Shown one piece after another: positions 25,991 through 34,582 of a stretch of DNA of 64,000 nt. Made by a program: the position numbers and the translations under genes. Source of the stretch: Natronorubrum tibetense GA33 (GTDB lineage: Archaea > Halobacteriota > Halobacteria > Halobacteriales > Natrialbaceae); NCBI RefSeq assembly GCF_000383975.1, contig NZ_KB913017.1:3820265-3884264 (forward strand). The letters run 5' to 3'. Under the pieces are notes generated by a model. That model was not told the origin of the DNA and did not search any database. It was given only the letters and a program-made list of their open reading frames with translations. Positions within the stretch are counted from its first letter, which is position 1. Each line of letters starts with the position of its first letter.

Positions 25991-26524
25991 ATGGGACGAG
26001 ACCGACGCCAGCACGGCAATCCCGTCCGCCAAACGCGGCCGGCCACCAGCGCCACGCGCCGCACCTGGTACGGTCTCGGCAAACTCTCCCGGGCCGAGAA
26101 GAGCGGGTTCGGCCGGTTTCTGCACGACTGTAGTCACATTTTCGGCGACATTTCGATCCTCGCGCTTCCGACGCTGTTCGCGATCGTCGCGGCACCCGGG
26201 CCGGGGATCTACGACGCGACCGCCGCCGGGCTGCTCGCGTGGATGGCGATGGTCGTCGTCGGGACGCTGATCCGCGGCGGCTGGATCAGGCCGCTGGCGA
26301 CCGAGACGCTCGGCTGGGTGGCGATCTCGCCGTTGCTGATCGTCCTACGGCTCGTCTACTACAATCTCGCGCTGTCCGTCGCCGTCTTCGGCGGCGTCTG
26401 GCTCGCCGGCGCTGTCGGGATTCCGGCGCTCTCACTCGTCGTGGCGTTGGTCGTGTCGGTCGCCTCGATGCTGGCGTTTCCGCGGCTCGCGGAGTCGGTC
26501 TACGATACGTTCCGAGAGCGGTGA
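25991..26524 (+). CDS. Hypothetical membrane protein (177 aa)
   Basis: A 177-residue protein with a basic N-terminus (about 1-45; many Arg) followed by four hydrophobic segments, at about 55-75, 80-100, 110-130 and 135-160. No motif points to a family. The start at 25991 is supported by a TATA box 27 bases upstream; the in-frame ATG at 25976 would place the box almost on the start. It converges with the acyl-CoA ligase gene. Confidence 0.7.
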   Translation: MGRDRRQHGNPVRQTRPATSATRRTWYGLGKLSRAEKSGFGRFLHDCSHIFGDISILALPTLFAIVAAPGPGIYDATAAGLLAWMAMVVVGTLIRGGWIRPLATETLGWVAISPLLIVLRLVYYNLALSVAVFGGVWLAGAVGIPALSLVVALVVSVASMLAFPRLAESVYDTFRER

Positions 26525-26544
26525 GAAGCCGCTGTCGACGACGG

Positions 26545-28128
26545 TCAGGACGCGATACTCTCGGCTTCGGGATCGACGTCCGCCTCGTCCTCACGGAGTT
26601 TGAACTTCTGGATCTTTCCGCTGGGGTTCTTGGGCAGGTCGTCGACGAAGTAGTACGCCCGCGGGCGTTTGAAATCGGCGAGGAGGTCGCTCTCGAGGAC
26701 GAACGAATCCAACTCCTCGGCTGAGACGCCGTCGGCGACGACGTACGCGACGACCAGTTCGCCCCACTCGTCGTCGGGTTCGCCGAGGACGGCCGCCTCC
26801 TCGACCGCGTCGTGGGAGAACAGCACGTCCTCGACTTCGGCCGGGTAGATGTTCTCGCCGCCGGAGACGATCATGTCGTCTTTCCGGTCGACGACGTAGA
26901 GGTAGCCGTCGTCGTCGAAGCGGCCCAGATCGCCGGTGTAGTACCACGTCGTCCCGTCGTGTTCGCGCAACGACCGCTCGGTCGCCTCCGGACGGTTCCA
27001 GTACTCGCGCATCGTACACGGGCTGGCGATCAGAATTTCGCCGATCTCACCGTCTGCGACCACCTGGTCGGGATCCCCGTCGGGTTCGATCACGCGCAGT
27101 TCGTGATTGAGCGCGGCCACGCCAGCGGAGCCCTGCTTCGAGAGCTGGTCCTCCGGCGGCTGGAAGACGCCGGCGGGACCGATCTCGGTCATGCCGTACG
27201 CCTGGAGATAGTCCTCACAGAGGTGCTCCCGGCAGTTCTCGAGGACCTGCTCGGGCATCGGTGCCGCGCCGTAGAGTCCGAGTCGGAGCGAGGCGACATC
27301 GACATCCGATTGAGCCGCGGTCATCGACAGCGCGTTCCAGGCCGTCGGCGCGCAAAACAGGAGGCTCACGTCGTGTTCGTCGATCGCCTCGAGGGCCGCC
27401 TGCGGTTCGAACTCGTGGTGGATCACGCTCGCCGCGCCGCGGTGGACCCGCGGGAACAGGTTGCAGTGGAGTTCGGCGCAGTGGTACAGCGGCATGACCG
27501 ACAGGCCGACGTCGTCGCGAGTCATCCGCCCCTCGGCGATACAGATGAGGTTGTGCTCGACCATGCTTCGATGCTCGTGCACCACGCCCTTCGGACGCCC
27601 CGTCGTTCCCGAGGTGTAGATGAAGGCGTATACGTCGTCCTCCGCGACGCGGACAGCTGGTCGTTCGGCCGAACCGGACTCGAGTAGCTCGTAGAACCCC
27701 GTCGCGTACTCGGGAACGTCGTCGTCGATGTAGACGTAGTCGGCGACGGTCTCGAGGGCCGGCCGCGCGCCTTCCACCGACTCCCTGGTCGCCGATTCGA
27801 ACAGCAGCAGTTCGGCCGACGCGTCGTTAACGATGTACTCGATCTCGCCCGCCGGAAGCCGGAAGTTCAGCGGGGTGAAGACGGCCCCGATCTTCGCGCA
27901 GGCGTAGACGGTGAGCGCCATCTCCGACCCGTTGTACAGCACCGTCGCGACGCGGTCGCCCTTCTCGATCCCCGCGTCGAGTAGTGCGTTTGCCAGCCGA
28001 TTGACGCGCTCGTCGAACTCCGCGTAGCTCCACCGCTGGTCCTTGCGCGGATAGATGATCGCGTCGCGGTCGGGATAGCGGTCGACCGTCTGTTCGAGCG
28101 TCTCTCCGATCGTGGGGTGTTCCGACAT
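26545..28128 (-). CDS. AMP-forming acyl-CoA ligase (long/medium-chain)
   Basis: A 527-residue ANL-superfamily enzyme. The P-loop-like YTSGTTGRPKGVVHEH is at about 171-186. AYGMTEIGPAG (about 304) is the adenine-binding motif, YTGDLGRFDDDGYLYVVDRK (about 397-416) the hinge, and NPSGKIQKFKLR (about 501) holds the catalytic Lys. It activates a carboxylic acid to acyl-AMP and then acyl-CoA. Substrate is probably a fatty acid, but acetate or aryl acids are not excluded. The start is close to an A/T-rich promoter region (28130-28160). It stands alone. Confidence 0.9.
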   Translation of the reverse strand: MSEHPTIGETLEQTVDRYPDRDAIIYPRKDQRWSYAEFDERVNRLANALLDAGIEKGDRVATVLYNGSEMALTVYACAKIGAVFTPLNFRLPAGEIEYIVNDASAELLLFESATRESVEGARPALETVADYVYIDDDVPEYATGFYELLESGSAERPAVRVAEDDVYAFIYTSGTTGRPKGVVHEHRSMVEHNLICIAEGRMTRDDVGLSVMPLYHCAELHCNLFPRVHRGAASVIHHEFEPQAALEAIDEHDVSLLFCAPTAWNALSMTAAQSDVDVASLRLGLYGAAPMPEQVLENCREHLCEDYLQAYGMTEIGPAGVFQPPEDQLSKQGSAGVAALNHELRVIEPDGDPDQVVADGEIGEILIASPCTMREYWNRPEATERSLREHDGTTWYYTGDLGRFDDDGYLYVVDRKDDMIVSGGENIYPAEVEDVLFSHDAVEEAAVLGEPDDEWGELVVAYVVADGVSAEELDSFVLESDLLADFKRPRAYYFVDDLPKNPSGKIQKFKLREDEADVDPEAESIAS

Positions 28129-28209
28129 GCCATGATATTATCCCACAAACTTACTTATAATTGTTAGCGACGGGGGAGATGCGGAGGCGAAGTATCGCTC
28201 CCGGCCGTC

Positions 28210-28842
28210 CTATTTCGGTCGTGCGACGATTCCGAGGTGATCGGTATGGTAGTCCTCGAGCCGTCGGGACTCGAGGATCTCGTACCCCGCTTCGAGTTCG
28301 GCCCGAACGTCGTCGAAAACCTCACCGGGGTCGCGCGTCACGTCCTCGCTCCGGGCCTTGACGGCCAGCAGGAGTCGGCCGTCGTCGTCGAGGAACTGTG
28401 CGTTCTCGAGCGCCACTCTCGCCTGCCCCCGGGTCGCCACATCCTGTACGATCACGTCGACATCCGATTCGACGATATGGGCGTACGTCTCGGGCTTTCG
28501 GGCGTCCTTCAGCAACGGAAACAGTCGCGGTCGCGACTCGGCGGCCTCGAGCAGATCCCTGGCCGGCCGCGCCGCGAACTCGACGGCGTAGGTCGGCCCG
28601 GCGAAGTCGGCGACGTGGCTCACGGTCGTCCCGCTGGCCGCGCCGAGGTAGAGCACCGTCTCGCCGCCTCCGAGGCCGATCTCCATCCCCAGCTCGAGCA
28701 TCGCGCCGAGTTTCGATCGGGTCGGGTTCCAGGCGCGCCAGTCACCATCCGTTGGCTCGCCGTAGACGGGTTCACCGCGGGTCGCGAGCCGTTCGGTGCC
28801 GTCGAACTGGCGACGTTCGACGCCGTCGGGGAGCTCACTCAT
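28210..28842 (-). CDS. flpA: Fibrillarin-like rRNA/tRNA 2'-O-methyltransferase
   Basis: A 210-residue SAM-dependent methyltransferase, the catalytic subunit of box C/D RNPs. VLYLGAASGTTVSHVAD (about 65-81) binds SAM, and VDVIVQDVATRGQAR (about 127-141) holds the catalytic Asp. It works with Nop5 and L7Ae, guided by C/D RNAs, to 2'-O-methylate rRNA and tRNA. The start ATG (28840-28842) overlaps the last eight bases of the upstream nop5 gene, indicating translational coupling. Length matches archaeal fibrillarins. Confidence 0.95.
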   Translation of the reverse strand: MSELPDGVERRQFDGTERLATRGEPVYGEPTDGDWRAWNPTRSKLGAMLELGMEIGLGGGETVLYLGAASGTTVSHVADFAGPTYAVEFAARPARDLLEAAESRPRLFPLLKDARKPETYAHIVESDVDVIVQDVATRGQARVALENAQFLDDDGRLLLAVKARSEDVTRDPGEVFDDVRAELEAGYEILESRRLEDYHTDHLGIVARPK

Positions 28843-29737
28843 CGGACTCACCCGCGCCATCGCCGTCGTCAGCACCGGCACCGCTCCCGTCGTCGCTCCG
28901 GGCCTGAATCGTCTCGATCCGTTCCGCGAGTTCGGCCTCGAGTTCCGGTTTCACGTCGCCCGAGTAGTGATCGACGCGGGCGGCGATGGCGAGTTTGCCG
29001 GCGACCGCACGCGCCGCAGAGCCGCGCTCGTCGGGGTGGGTGCCCCGGACCGCGTCGTGGGTGTAGATAATGCCGTGTTTGGGCGACGGTGCGTGCCCGC
29101 GAAGGTGGGCGAATAACGCGTCCTCAGCGCCGAGGATCTGGACCGTCCCGCTGGGTTTCTTCGCGAGATCCTCGAGCCCGCCGGCCAGCGAGATCAGCCG
29201 CGCCCCGAGGACGGGTCCGGCGAGCGCGGAGAGGTTCGGCGCGACGATCGGCGTCTGTCGCTCGACGTACTCCCGCAGGTCGTCGGCCTCGTCGGCGAGC
29301 GCCACGACGCGCTCGGCGAGCGAGACGAGCGGTTCCTGTCCCGGTTCCGGTTCTGTCTCTCGAGTCGCGAGGTCGCGGGCGTAGTCGACGCCCGTCCCGG
29401 CGTCCGGATCGACGGTTCCGGCCCACTCGGCGAGCCGTTCGGCGAGTTCGTTCGCCGTCCGGGTGCAGTCGTCCATCGCACGGACGGCGTGGACGAGCTG
29501 GCGGTCGTCGGCCGCCTCGCGTTCGGTCACCTCGGCGCGGGTCGCTGCCGTCGTCGCCGCCTTCAGCGCGTCGTAGTACGCCGCCTCGTCGTCGGCGAAC
29601 CCGGACTCGAGGCCGAGGGCCGGCCAGTCGCGGGGCGCGTTGGCGGCACCGTCGCGAACCGCGGCCGCAGCCGCGTCACGGTCGTCCGCCTCGAGACCCG
29701 CGAACCAGCCGTCGTCCGCGGAGGTGCTGTCTGTCAT
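28835..29737 (-). CDS. nop5: Nop5/Nop56-like box C/D RNP scaffold protein
   Basis: A 300-residue NOP-domain protein. The Nop domain includes PIVAPNLSALAGPVLGARLI (about 162-181) and GAEDALFAHLRGHAPSPKHG (about 203-222). The middle forms the coiled coil, and the N-terminus is shorter than in other archaea. It bridges fibrillarin, L7Ae and guide RNA. The end overlaps flpA by eight bases, the conserved archaeal nop5-flpA operon. The C-terminus is Asp/Gly-rich, as often in halophiles. Confidence 0.95.
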   Translation of the reverse strand: MTDSTSADDGWFAGLEADDRDAAAAAVRDGAANAPRDWPALGLESGFADDEAAYYDALKAATTAATRAEVTEREAADDRQLVHAVRAMDDCTRTANELAERLAEWAGTVDPDAGTGVDYARDLATRETEPEPGQEPLVSLAERVVALADEADDLREYVERQTPIVAPNLSALAGPVLGARLISLAGGLEDLAKKPSGTVQILGAEDALFAHLRGHAPSPKHGIIYTHDAVRGTHPDERGSAARAVAGKLAIAARVDHYSGDVKPELEAELAERIETIQARSDDGSGAGADDGDGAGESDE

Positions 29738-29824
29738 ACCTACACCTTGGTGGCCGGGGTCGTATATGCGTTCTCGAAATCGATAGGAACGTCCGTATGG
29801 CGGCGTCGCTCGACAATCGCCTCC

Positions 29825-31126
29825 TCACGAGACGGTTCCGTCGGTGTCGACGGTCTCGTACGCGCCGTCCTCGAGAACCGCTCGGAGCCGCTCCGTGAAC
29901 TCCCAGACGTCGACGAAGCGGGTGTACAGCGGTGCTGGACTGACTCGAATAACGTTCGGCGGGCGGAAGTCGACGACGATTCCGCGGTCGCGGAGGGCCT
30001 GACTGACCCGTTCCGCGTCGGGGTGTTCGATCGCCACGTGACCACCCCGTTCCGCCGGTTCCCGGGGCGTCCCGACCGAACAGTTTAGCGCCCCGAGTTT
30101 TTCGTCGACGAGGTGGACGAGGTAGTCGGTCAGCGCGAGCGACTTGGCACGGATCGCACCGATCCCGGCCTCGTCGACGAGTTCGAGCGCGCCGGCGAGG
30201 GGCGCGGCGCTGAGTACCGGGATCGTCCCGATCTGCCACGCGCCGGCCGATTCGGCCGGTACGAACCGCTCGCGCATCTCGAACTGCGTCTCCTTCTCGT
30301 GTCCCCACCAGCCCGCCAGCGCCGGGGTCGTGCCGAGATGGCGCTCGTTGACGTACAGCCCCGCGATAGCGCCCGGACCGGCGTTGAGGTACTTGTAACT
30401 GCACCAGACCGCGAAGTCAACGCCGTGTGCCGAAAGCTCGTGGGGGACGACGCCGACCGAGTGGGCGAGGTCGAACCCGGCGAGTACGTTCCGGTCGTGG
30501 GCCGCGGCGGTGATGCGCTCGATGTCGAGTCGCTGGCCGCTCCGGTAGAGCACCGACGGCAGGAAGACGATCCCCACCTCGCGTTCGTCTAGGGCCGCAA
30601 CCACGTCCGCTTCCGCGATCGTTCGGCCGTCCCGACTCTCGACGACGTGGAGGTGCTCGTCCGGGTCGTAGCCGCGCTGGCGCAACTGCGCGCGGATCGC
30701 GTAGTGGTCGGTCGGGAAGTCGAGTTCGTCGACCAGAATTCCCGGCGGGCGGTCGCCTCGAGCGTCCAGGAACGTGCCGACGAGCGTGTGGATGTTGACC
30801 GTCGTCGAATTGGCGACGACCACCTCCGCCTCATTGGCACCGACCAGCGGCGCGAGGTCGTCCCCCAGCGACTCGCCGTACCAGAACCAGGGCCGTTCGG
30901 CCTCCGTCCACCCGCCGATACCCATGTTTCGCCACTCCTCGACGGCTCGCTCGAGCGACCGCTCGGCCGCGTCGGAGATCGGCCCGAGGGAGTTCCCGTC
31001 CAGATAGATCTCGCCGGGAACGTCGAACCGGTCTCGAAAGCTCGAGAGCGGGTCCTCGGCGTCCCGTTCGCGGGCGTACGCGACGCCGTCGCCGTGAGTG
31101 CGGTCCTGATCGAAGCCGGAATCCAT
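29825..31126 (-). CDS. kynU: Kynureninase
   Basis: A 433-residue PLP enzyme that cleaves kynurenine to anthranilate and alanine. IYLDGNSLGPIS (about 37-48) is the family N-terminal signature, and VWCSYKYLNAGPGAIAG (about 228-244) contains the PLP Lys. WGHEKETQFEM is a substrate-loop motif. It may serve tryptophan catabolism or anthranilate supply. The ATG at 31126 begins MDSGFDQD, close to the conserved region. Divergent from an alpha/beta hydrolase that might act on formylkynurenine; no other kyn gene is in the window. Confidence 0.93.
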   Translation of the reverse strand: MDSGFDQDRTHGDGVAYARERDAEDPLSSFRDRFDVPGEIYLDGNSLGPISDAAERSLERAVEEWRNMGIGGWTEAERPWFWYGESLGDDLAPLVGANEAEVVVANSTTVNIHTLVGTFLDARGDRPPGILVDELDFPTDHYAIRAQLRQRGYDPDEHLHVVESRDGRTIAEADVVAALDEREVGIVFLPSVLYRSGQRLDIERITAAAHDRNVLAGFDLAHSVGVVPHELSAHGVDFAVWCSYKYLNAGPGAIAGLYVNERHLGTTPALAGWWGHEKETQFEMRERFVPAESAGAWQIGTIPVLSAAPLAGALELVDEAGIGAIRAKSLALTDYLVHLVDEKLGALNCSVGTPREPAERGGHVAIEHPDAERVSQALRDRGIVVDFRPPNVIRVSPAPLYTRFVDVWEFTERLRAVLEDGAYETVDTDGTVS

Positions 31127-31261
31127 GCGTGACCGTTGGGTCGGCCTCACTGAAGTGTTTCGGCGTGCCGGCTGCGATCGCGGACGTAATCCCCTTCTCG
31201 AGCCGTCACGGCCGACGCGAGAGGCCGGTACTGCTAATTGGCGTAGGTACTAGACTGACGT

Positions 31262-32218
31262 ATGGACGATGTGGCGACCGACGAGTTGGACCCGGAGTTC
31301 GCCGCGGTGCTCCGGGACGGCCGGGTGGCCGACCTCCCGCCGTGGCACAGCATGTCCGTCGCCGAAGCGCGGCGCGTCGAAGACGAGGCGTTTTCGGCGG
31401 GAGACGGGCCGCCCGTCGAACGGGTCGACGACCGGCGTATCGACGGTCCCGCCGGTGACGTGCCGGTGCGAATCTACTGGCCCGAGCCGCCGTCCGAGAA
31501 TGCTGGCGACCCGTTTCCAGCGCTGATCTTCTGTCACGGCGGCGGCTGGGTCCTCGGAACGCTCGACTCCGCCGACGACCTCTGCCGGGAGTTCGCGACG
31601 CGCGTCGGCGCGGTAGTGATCTCGGTCGACTATCGGTTGGCCCCCGAGCACCCGTTCCCCGCGGCCGTCGAAGACGCGTGGACCGCCCTCGAGTGGACGC
31701 GCGACGAGTCCGATTCACTCGGTATCGACCCCGACCGCATCGGGGTCGCGGGGACCAGCGCCGGGGGCGGTCTCGCCGCCGCGGTTGCGCTCCGAGCCCG
31801 CGACCGAGAGCTGTCCCTGGCCATACAGGTGCTCTGCTATCCGATCCTCGACCGCAATCTCGAGACGCCGTCGTATCGCGAGCACGCCGACGCGCAGCTA
31901 CTCTCCCGCGCGGACATGGCGTGGTTTTGGGACCGATATCTCGACGAAACGGCAGACGCCGGCGACCCGCTCGCGGCCCCGTTACGAGCCGACTCGCTGG
32001 CCGGCTGTCCCCCCGCGGTAATCGCGACTGCCGGTCACGACGTGCTCCGCTCCGAAGGGGTGGCGTACGCCGACCGCCTGCAGTCCGCCAGCGTTGAAAC
32101 TCGTCACTGTCACTATCCGTCGCTCGCACACGGGTTCCTGAGTCTCGCTGACGAGGTCTCTCGCGCTGGAACTGCGATGGGCGAACTGACCAGTGCGGTC
32201 GAGAAGGCGTTGCTGTGA
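31262..32218 (+). CDS. Alpha/beta hydrolase of the hormone-sensitive-lipase type
   Basis: A 318-residue hydrolase. The oxyanion motif HGGGW is at about 95-99, the nucleophile in GTSAGGG at about 163-169, the Asp in TAGHDVLRSEG at about 258-268, and the His in LAHGFLS near 289. HSL-type enzymes are carboxylesterases, and some relatives with HGGxW are kynurenine formamidases. The gene starts 135 bases from kynU on the opposite strand, which makes formamidase activity worth testing, but a general esterase is equally likely. Confidence 0.88.
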   Translation: MDDVATDELDPEFAAVLRDGRVADLPPWHSMSVAEARRVEDEAFSAGDGPPVERVDDRRIDGPAGDVPVRIYWPEPPSENAGDPFPALIFCHGGGWVLGTLDSADDLCREFATRVGAVVISVDYRLAPEHPFPAAVEDAWTALEWTRDESDSLGIDPDRIGVAGTSAGGGLAAAVALRARDRELSLAIQVLCYPILDRNLETPSYREHADAQLLSRADMAWFWDRYLDETADAGDPLAAPLRADSLAGCPPAVIATAGHDVLRSEGVAYADRLQSASVETRHCHYPSLAHGFLSLADEVSRAGTAMGELTSAVEKALL

Positions 32219-32257
32219 TGCCACCGGCCATCCGATCGACAGCGTTCGGTCGCCGTA

Positions 32258-32887
32258 CTACTCGTCGCCCAACAGGCTCTCTCGAACGCTCTCGGCGACT
32301 CCCGAGAGGTGAACCTGTCCGAAGGTCGCGACGAGGATCGCACCCACCGTGTTGAAAATCATGTCGCGAACGGTGTCGTCCAGGCCGTGCTGGGACAGCG
32401 GCATCGCGATGCCGGTCGACTCGGCGGCGAGATCGAGCCCGAACTCGAACAGCTCCCAGATCACCCCGAAGGCCATCACGACGATCAGGATGAACCCGAA
32501 CGCGTACTGCCGCGGAATGTGGATTCGGTCGCTGTGAAGTTCGACGCCTCGAGCGAACGTGTACCCGATCCCGGCGACGAGCGACGCGGACATTGCGTGG
32601 GTCAGATGATCCCACCAGCCGATGGCGCCGTAGAGGCCGGCCGACCCCATCGTGTGTAAGAACACTGCGAGGGTGATCCAGAGCCCGAGCCACGGGTCGA
32701 GCGGCACGCCGTAGTTTTTCTCCAGCAGCGCCGGCACGAACGTGATGATCAGCGCGATAGACCCGTTCGTGATCGCCTTCGGCTGTGCGAAGAGCACGCC
32801 GTAGACGATGATTCCGAGCAACAACAGCTGCATCCCGCGAGTGAGACGACGCTGGGTTCGCAGGGATGGTCGAGGGAGCAGCGTCAT
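32258..32887 (-). CDS. YjdF/DUF2238-like membrane protein
   Basis: A 209-residue membrane protein with about six helices. WWDHLTHAMSASLVAGIGYT (about 101-120) and FGVIWELFEFGLD (about 151-163) match the YjdF (DUF2238) family pattern of a WDxxTH motif. Function is unknown. Its start overlaps the stop of the preceding gene by four bases (ATGA type), so the two genes are translationally coupled. The ATG at 32887 is chosen for this overlap; the longer frame reads through the upstream gene. Confidence 0.8.
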   Translation of the reverse strand: MTLLPRPSLRTQRRLTRGMQLLLLGIIVYGVLFAQPKAITNGSIALIITFVPALLEKNYGVPLDPWLGLWITLAVFLHTMGSAGLYGAIGWWDHLTHAMSASLVAGIGYTFARGVELHSDRIHIPRQYAFGFILIVVMAFGVIWELFEFGLDLAAESTGIAMPLSQHGLDDTVRDMIFNTVGAILVATFGQVHLSGVAESVRESLLGDE

Positions 32888-33546
32888 CGACGAACCACCC
32901 GATAGAGGCGACGACGGAGGCTGCGACCGCGGCGTTTGAAGTAGGCGTCGAAGAGGATCCCTGCGGCGAGCCCGGCGAGGGTAACCCAGACGAACTCGAT
33001 CATCAGCGACGCGTTCGCGGCGTCCTGGGACACTCCCGGCTCGATGAGAAACGAGGTGCCCAACAGGACGTCCAGACACCACCGGACGATGGCCCACGCA
33101 GCCGCGGACGCCAGCGTCGTCAGGACGACCAGCAGGACGGCGAACCAGTGGGTGAGCGTGAGTTTGGTGAACATGTGGAGTTCGACGGTGAGCAACAGCG
33201 CCATCGCCGCGACCGATAGATAGTAGCCGAACGTGCCGAGACTACCGCCGAACAGTCCGCGGATGAGGATCGGGAACAGCGCAACCACGAGCAGTTCCCA
33301 CGGGAGCATCATTCGCCAGTCCCAGTAGGAGACCGGCGGGGTGAGGACGATTGCCGCCGTCGCGGCGGTGAACAGTATCCAGAGTCTGTCCGCATCCAGC
33401 ACGCTCTCGACGAATACGAGGGTGAGAACGCCGACGAGCACCCAGGAGATGATCGCGTTGTACCGCCCGCTTCGGAACAGCCGTGCGAGCACGTCCTCCG
33501 GCTCGGTCTCGACGCTGGTTCGACGCTCGGTGCCGTCACGTTGCAT
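32884..33546 (-). CDS. Hypothetical multi-pass membrane protein (220 aa)
   Basis: A 220-residue protein with about six membrane segments starting near residue 30, and basic C-terminal residues (RRGRSLRRRLYR). No family motif is recognised, although the coupling with the YjdF-like gene suggests the two act together; both may be relatives. A role in the membrane is all that can be said. The ATG at 33546 is the sole good start. Confidence 0.65.
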   Translation of the reverse strand: MQRDGTERRTSVETEPEDVLARLFRSGRYNAIISWVLVGVLTLVFVESVLDADRLWILFTAATAAIVLTPPVSYWDWRMMLPWELLVVALFPILIRGLFGGSLGTFGYYLSVAAMALLLTVELHMFTKLTLTHWFAVLLVVLTTLASAAAWAIVRWCLDVLLGTSFLIEPGVSQDAANASLMIEFVWVTLAGLAAGILFDAYFKRRGRSLRRRLYRVVRR

Positions 33547-33661
33547 AGCGTGGGTAGCGTGACTCGGACCTGATAAACCCTGTAGTCATCGGCGCAATCG
33601 TGTTACTCGGTCGATGCGTTCTGTCATCTCCCGTGCTTGGAACGCAGTCGAAAACGGACCG

Positions 33662-34264
33662 CTACGGACGGTATCGCTCGGGGACGTAGCGCTCCAGTCG
33701 GTCGGGGGCGTAGCCGAAGACGACTGGAGCGAGGGTCGCCAGTTGGCGACGGAGTCCGGCGTAGACGGCACCGACGACGAGCGCGGCGGCCACGACGATA
33801 CGAAACGGATCGTCGAGTACGACGAGCAGCGGGACGCCGAGACTCGCCAGCAACAGGAAATCTTCGGGCGAGCCGTCGTACCGGATCCACCGTTTCGGCC
33901 GCCGCCAGCGACCTCGGACGTGGTCGTACACCGCACGCTCTGACGTTCCCTCCCACGGACGGAGCTCGAGTCCGCCTCCGTACCGGTCCAGCCGACAGTG
34001 CACGGTGGCACCGACGAGCACGGACGCGATACCGACGGTGGCGGTCGTCGGCGCCATCACTGCGACGGCGACCGCTGGCAGTGAGAGGATCGCGTAGCCC
34101 GTCGGATAATGAAGCGTCCGTCGGTGACCGGCGTACAGATCGAGGTCGGGAACGATACTCCCGACGAGGGCGCCCGCGAGCGCAACTGGCGCGATCTCGG
34201 GACGGAGAGCGACGAGCGGCGCCGCTACTGCCAGCCCGAGTACGGCGTGTGTTGGGAGCATCAT
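33662..34264 (-). CDS. Metal-dependent hydrolase-like membrane protein (YdjM family)
   Basis: A 200-residue membrane protein. MLPTHAVLGLAVAAPLVALR opens with the conserved THxxLG pattern, and GSIVPDLDLYAGHRRTLHYP (about 33-52) holds Asp and His residues of the family. GATVHCRLDRYGGG supplies further ones. Probably a membrane metallohydrolase of the YdjM/DUF457 type, as is 20945-21436. Two adjacent ATG codons (34264 and 34261) could start it; the upstream region is not coding. Confidence 0.75.
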   Translation of the reverse strand: MMLPTHAVLGLAVAAPLVALRPEIAPVALAGALVGSIVPDLDLYAGHRRTLHYPTGYAILSLPAVAVAVMAPTTATVGIASVLVGATVHCRLDRYGGGLELRPWEGTSERAVYDHVRGRWRRPKRWIRYDGSPEDFLLLASLGVPLLVVLDDPFRIVVAAALVVGAVYAGLRRQLATLAPVVFGYAPDRLERYVPERYRP

Positions 34265-34582
34265 CGTGATTCGGACCTCGTTTCCGAGTGACGGAAAGGT
34301 AACGACGCCATATGAGTACTTCTGCTGACGACGGATACTCGAGGCGAGTCGGCGCTTCCCCGGACTCACCTACGTACTGATCGCACGGTGGCGATCGGAT
34401 ACCATTGGCGGCATCCTCCTCGAGGTCGGCCGCGTCACAGCGCGAACGGAGCCGTACGCCAGCCACACCCAGTCTGCAACCGCTGTACGACAACGCCTCC
34501 GGTCTGACGCATTGGCGTAACGACTTTGATCTCGCCTCCAATATATCCAGAGAAGAATGTTCCCGCGGAGGAACGAGTGTCA
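34265..34582. other. Divergent promoter region of trkA and the hydrolase-like gene
   Basis: About 318 bases with no gene. CCAATATATCC (34537-34547) is a clear TATA element with preceding BRE-like bases, about 40 bases before the trkA start. GCGGAGGAACG (34564-34574) gives a Shine-Dalgarno sequence. The stretch 34300-34500 shows nothing recognisable. Confidence 0.5.
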
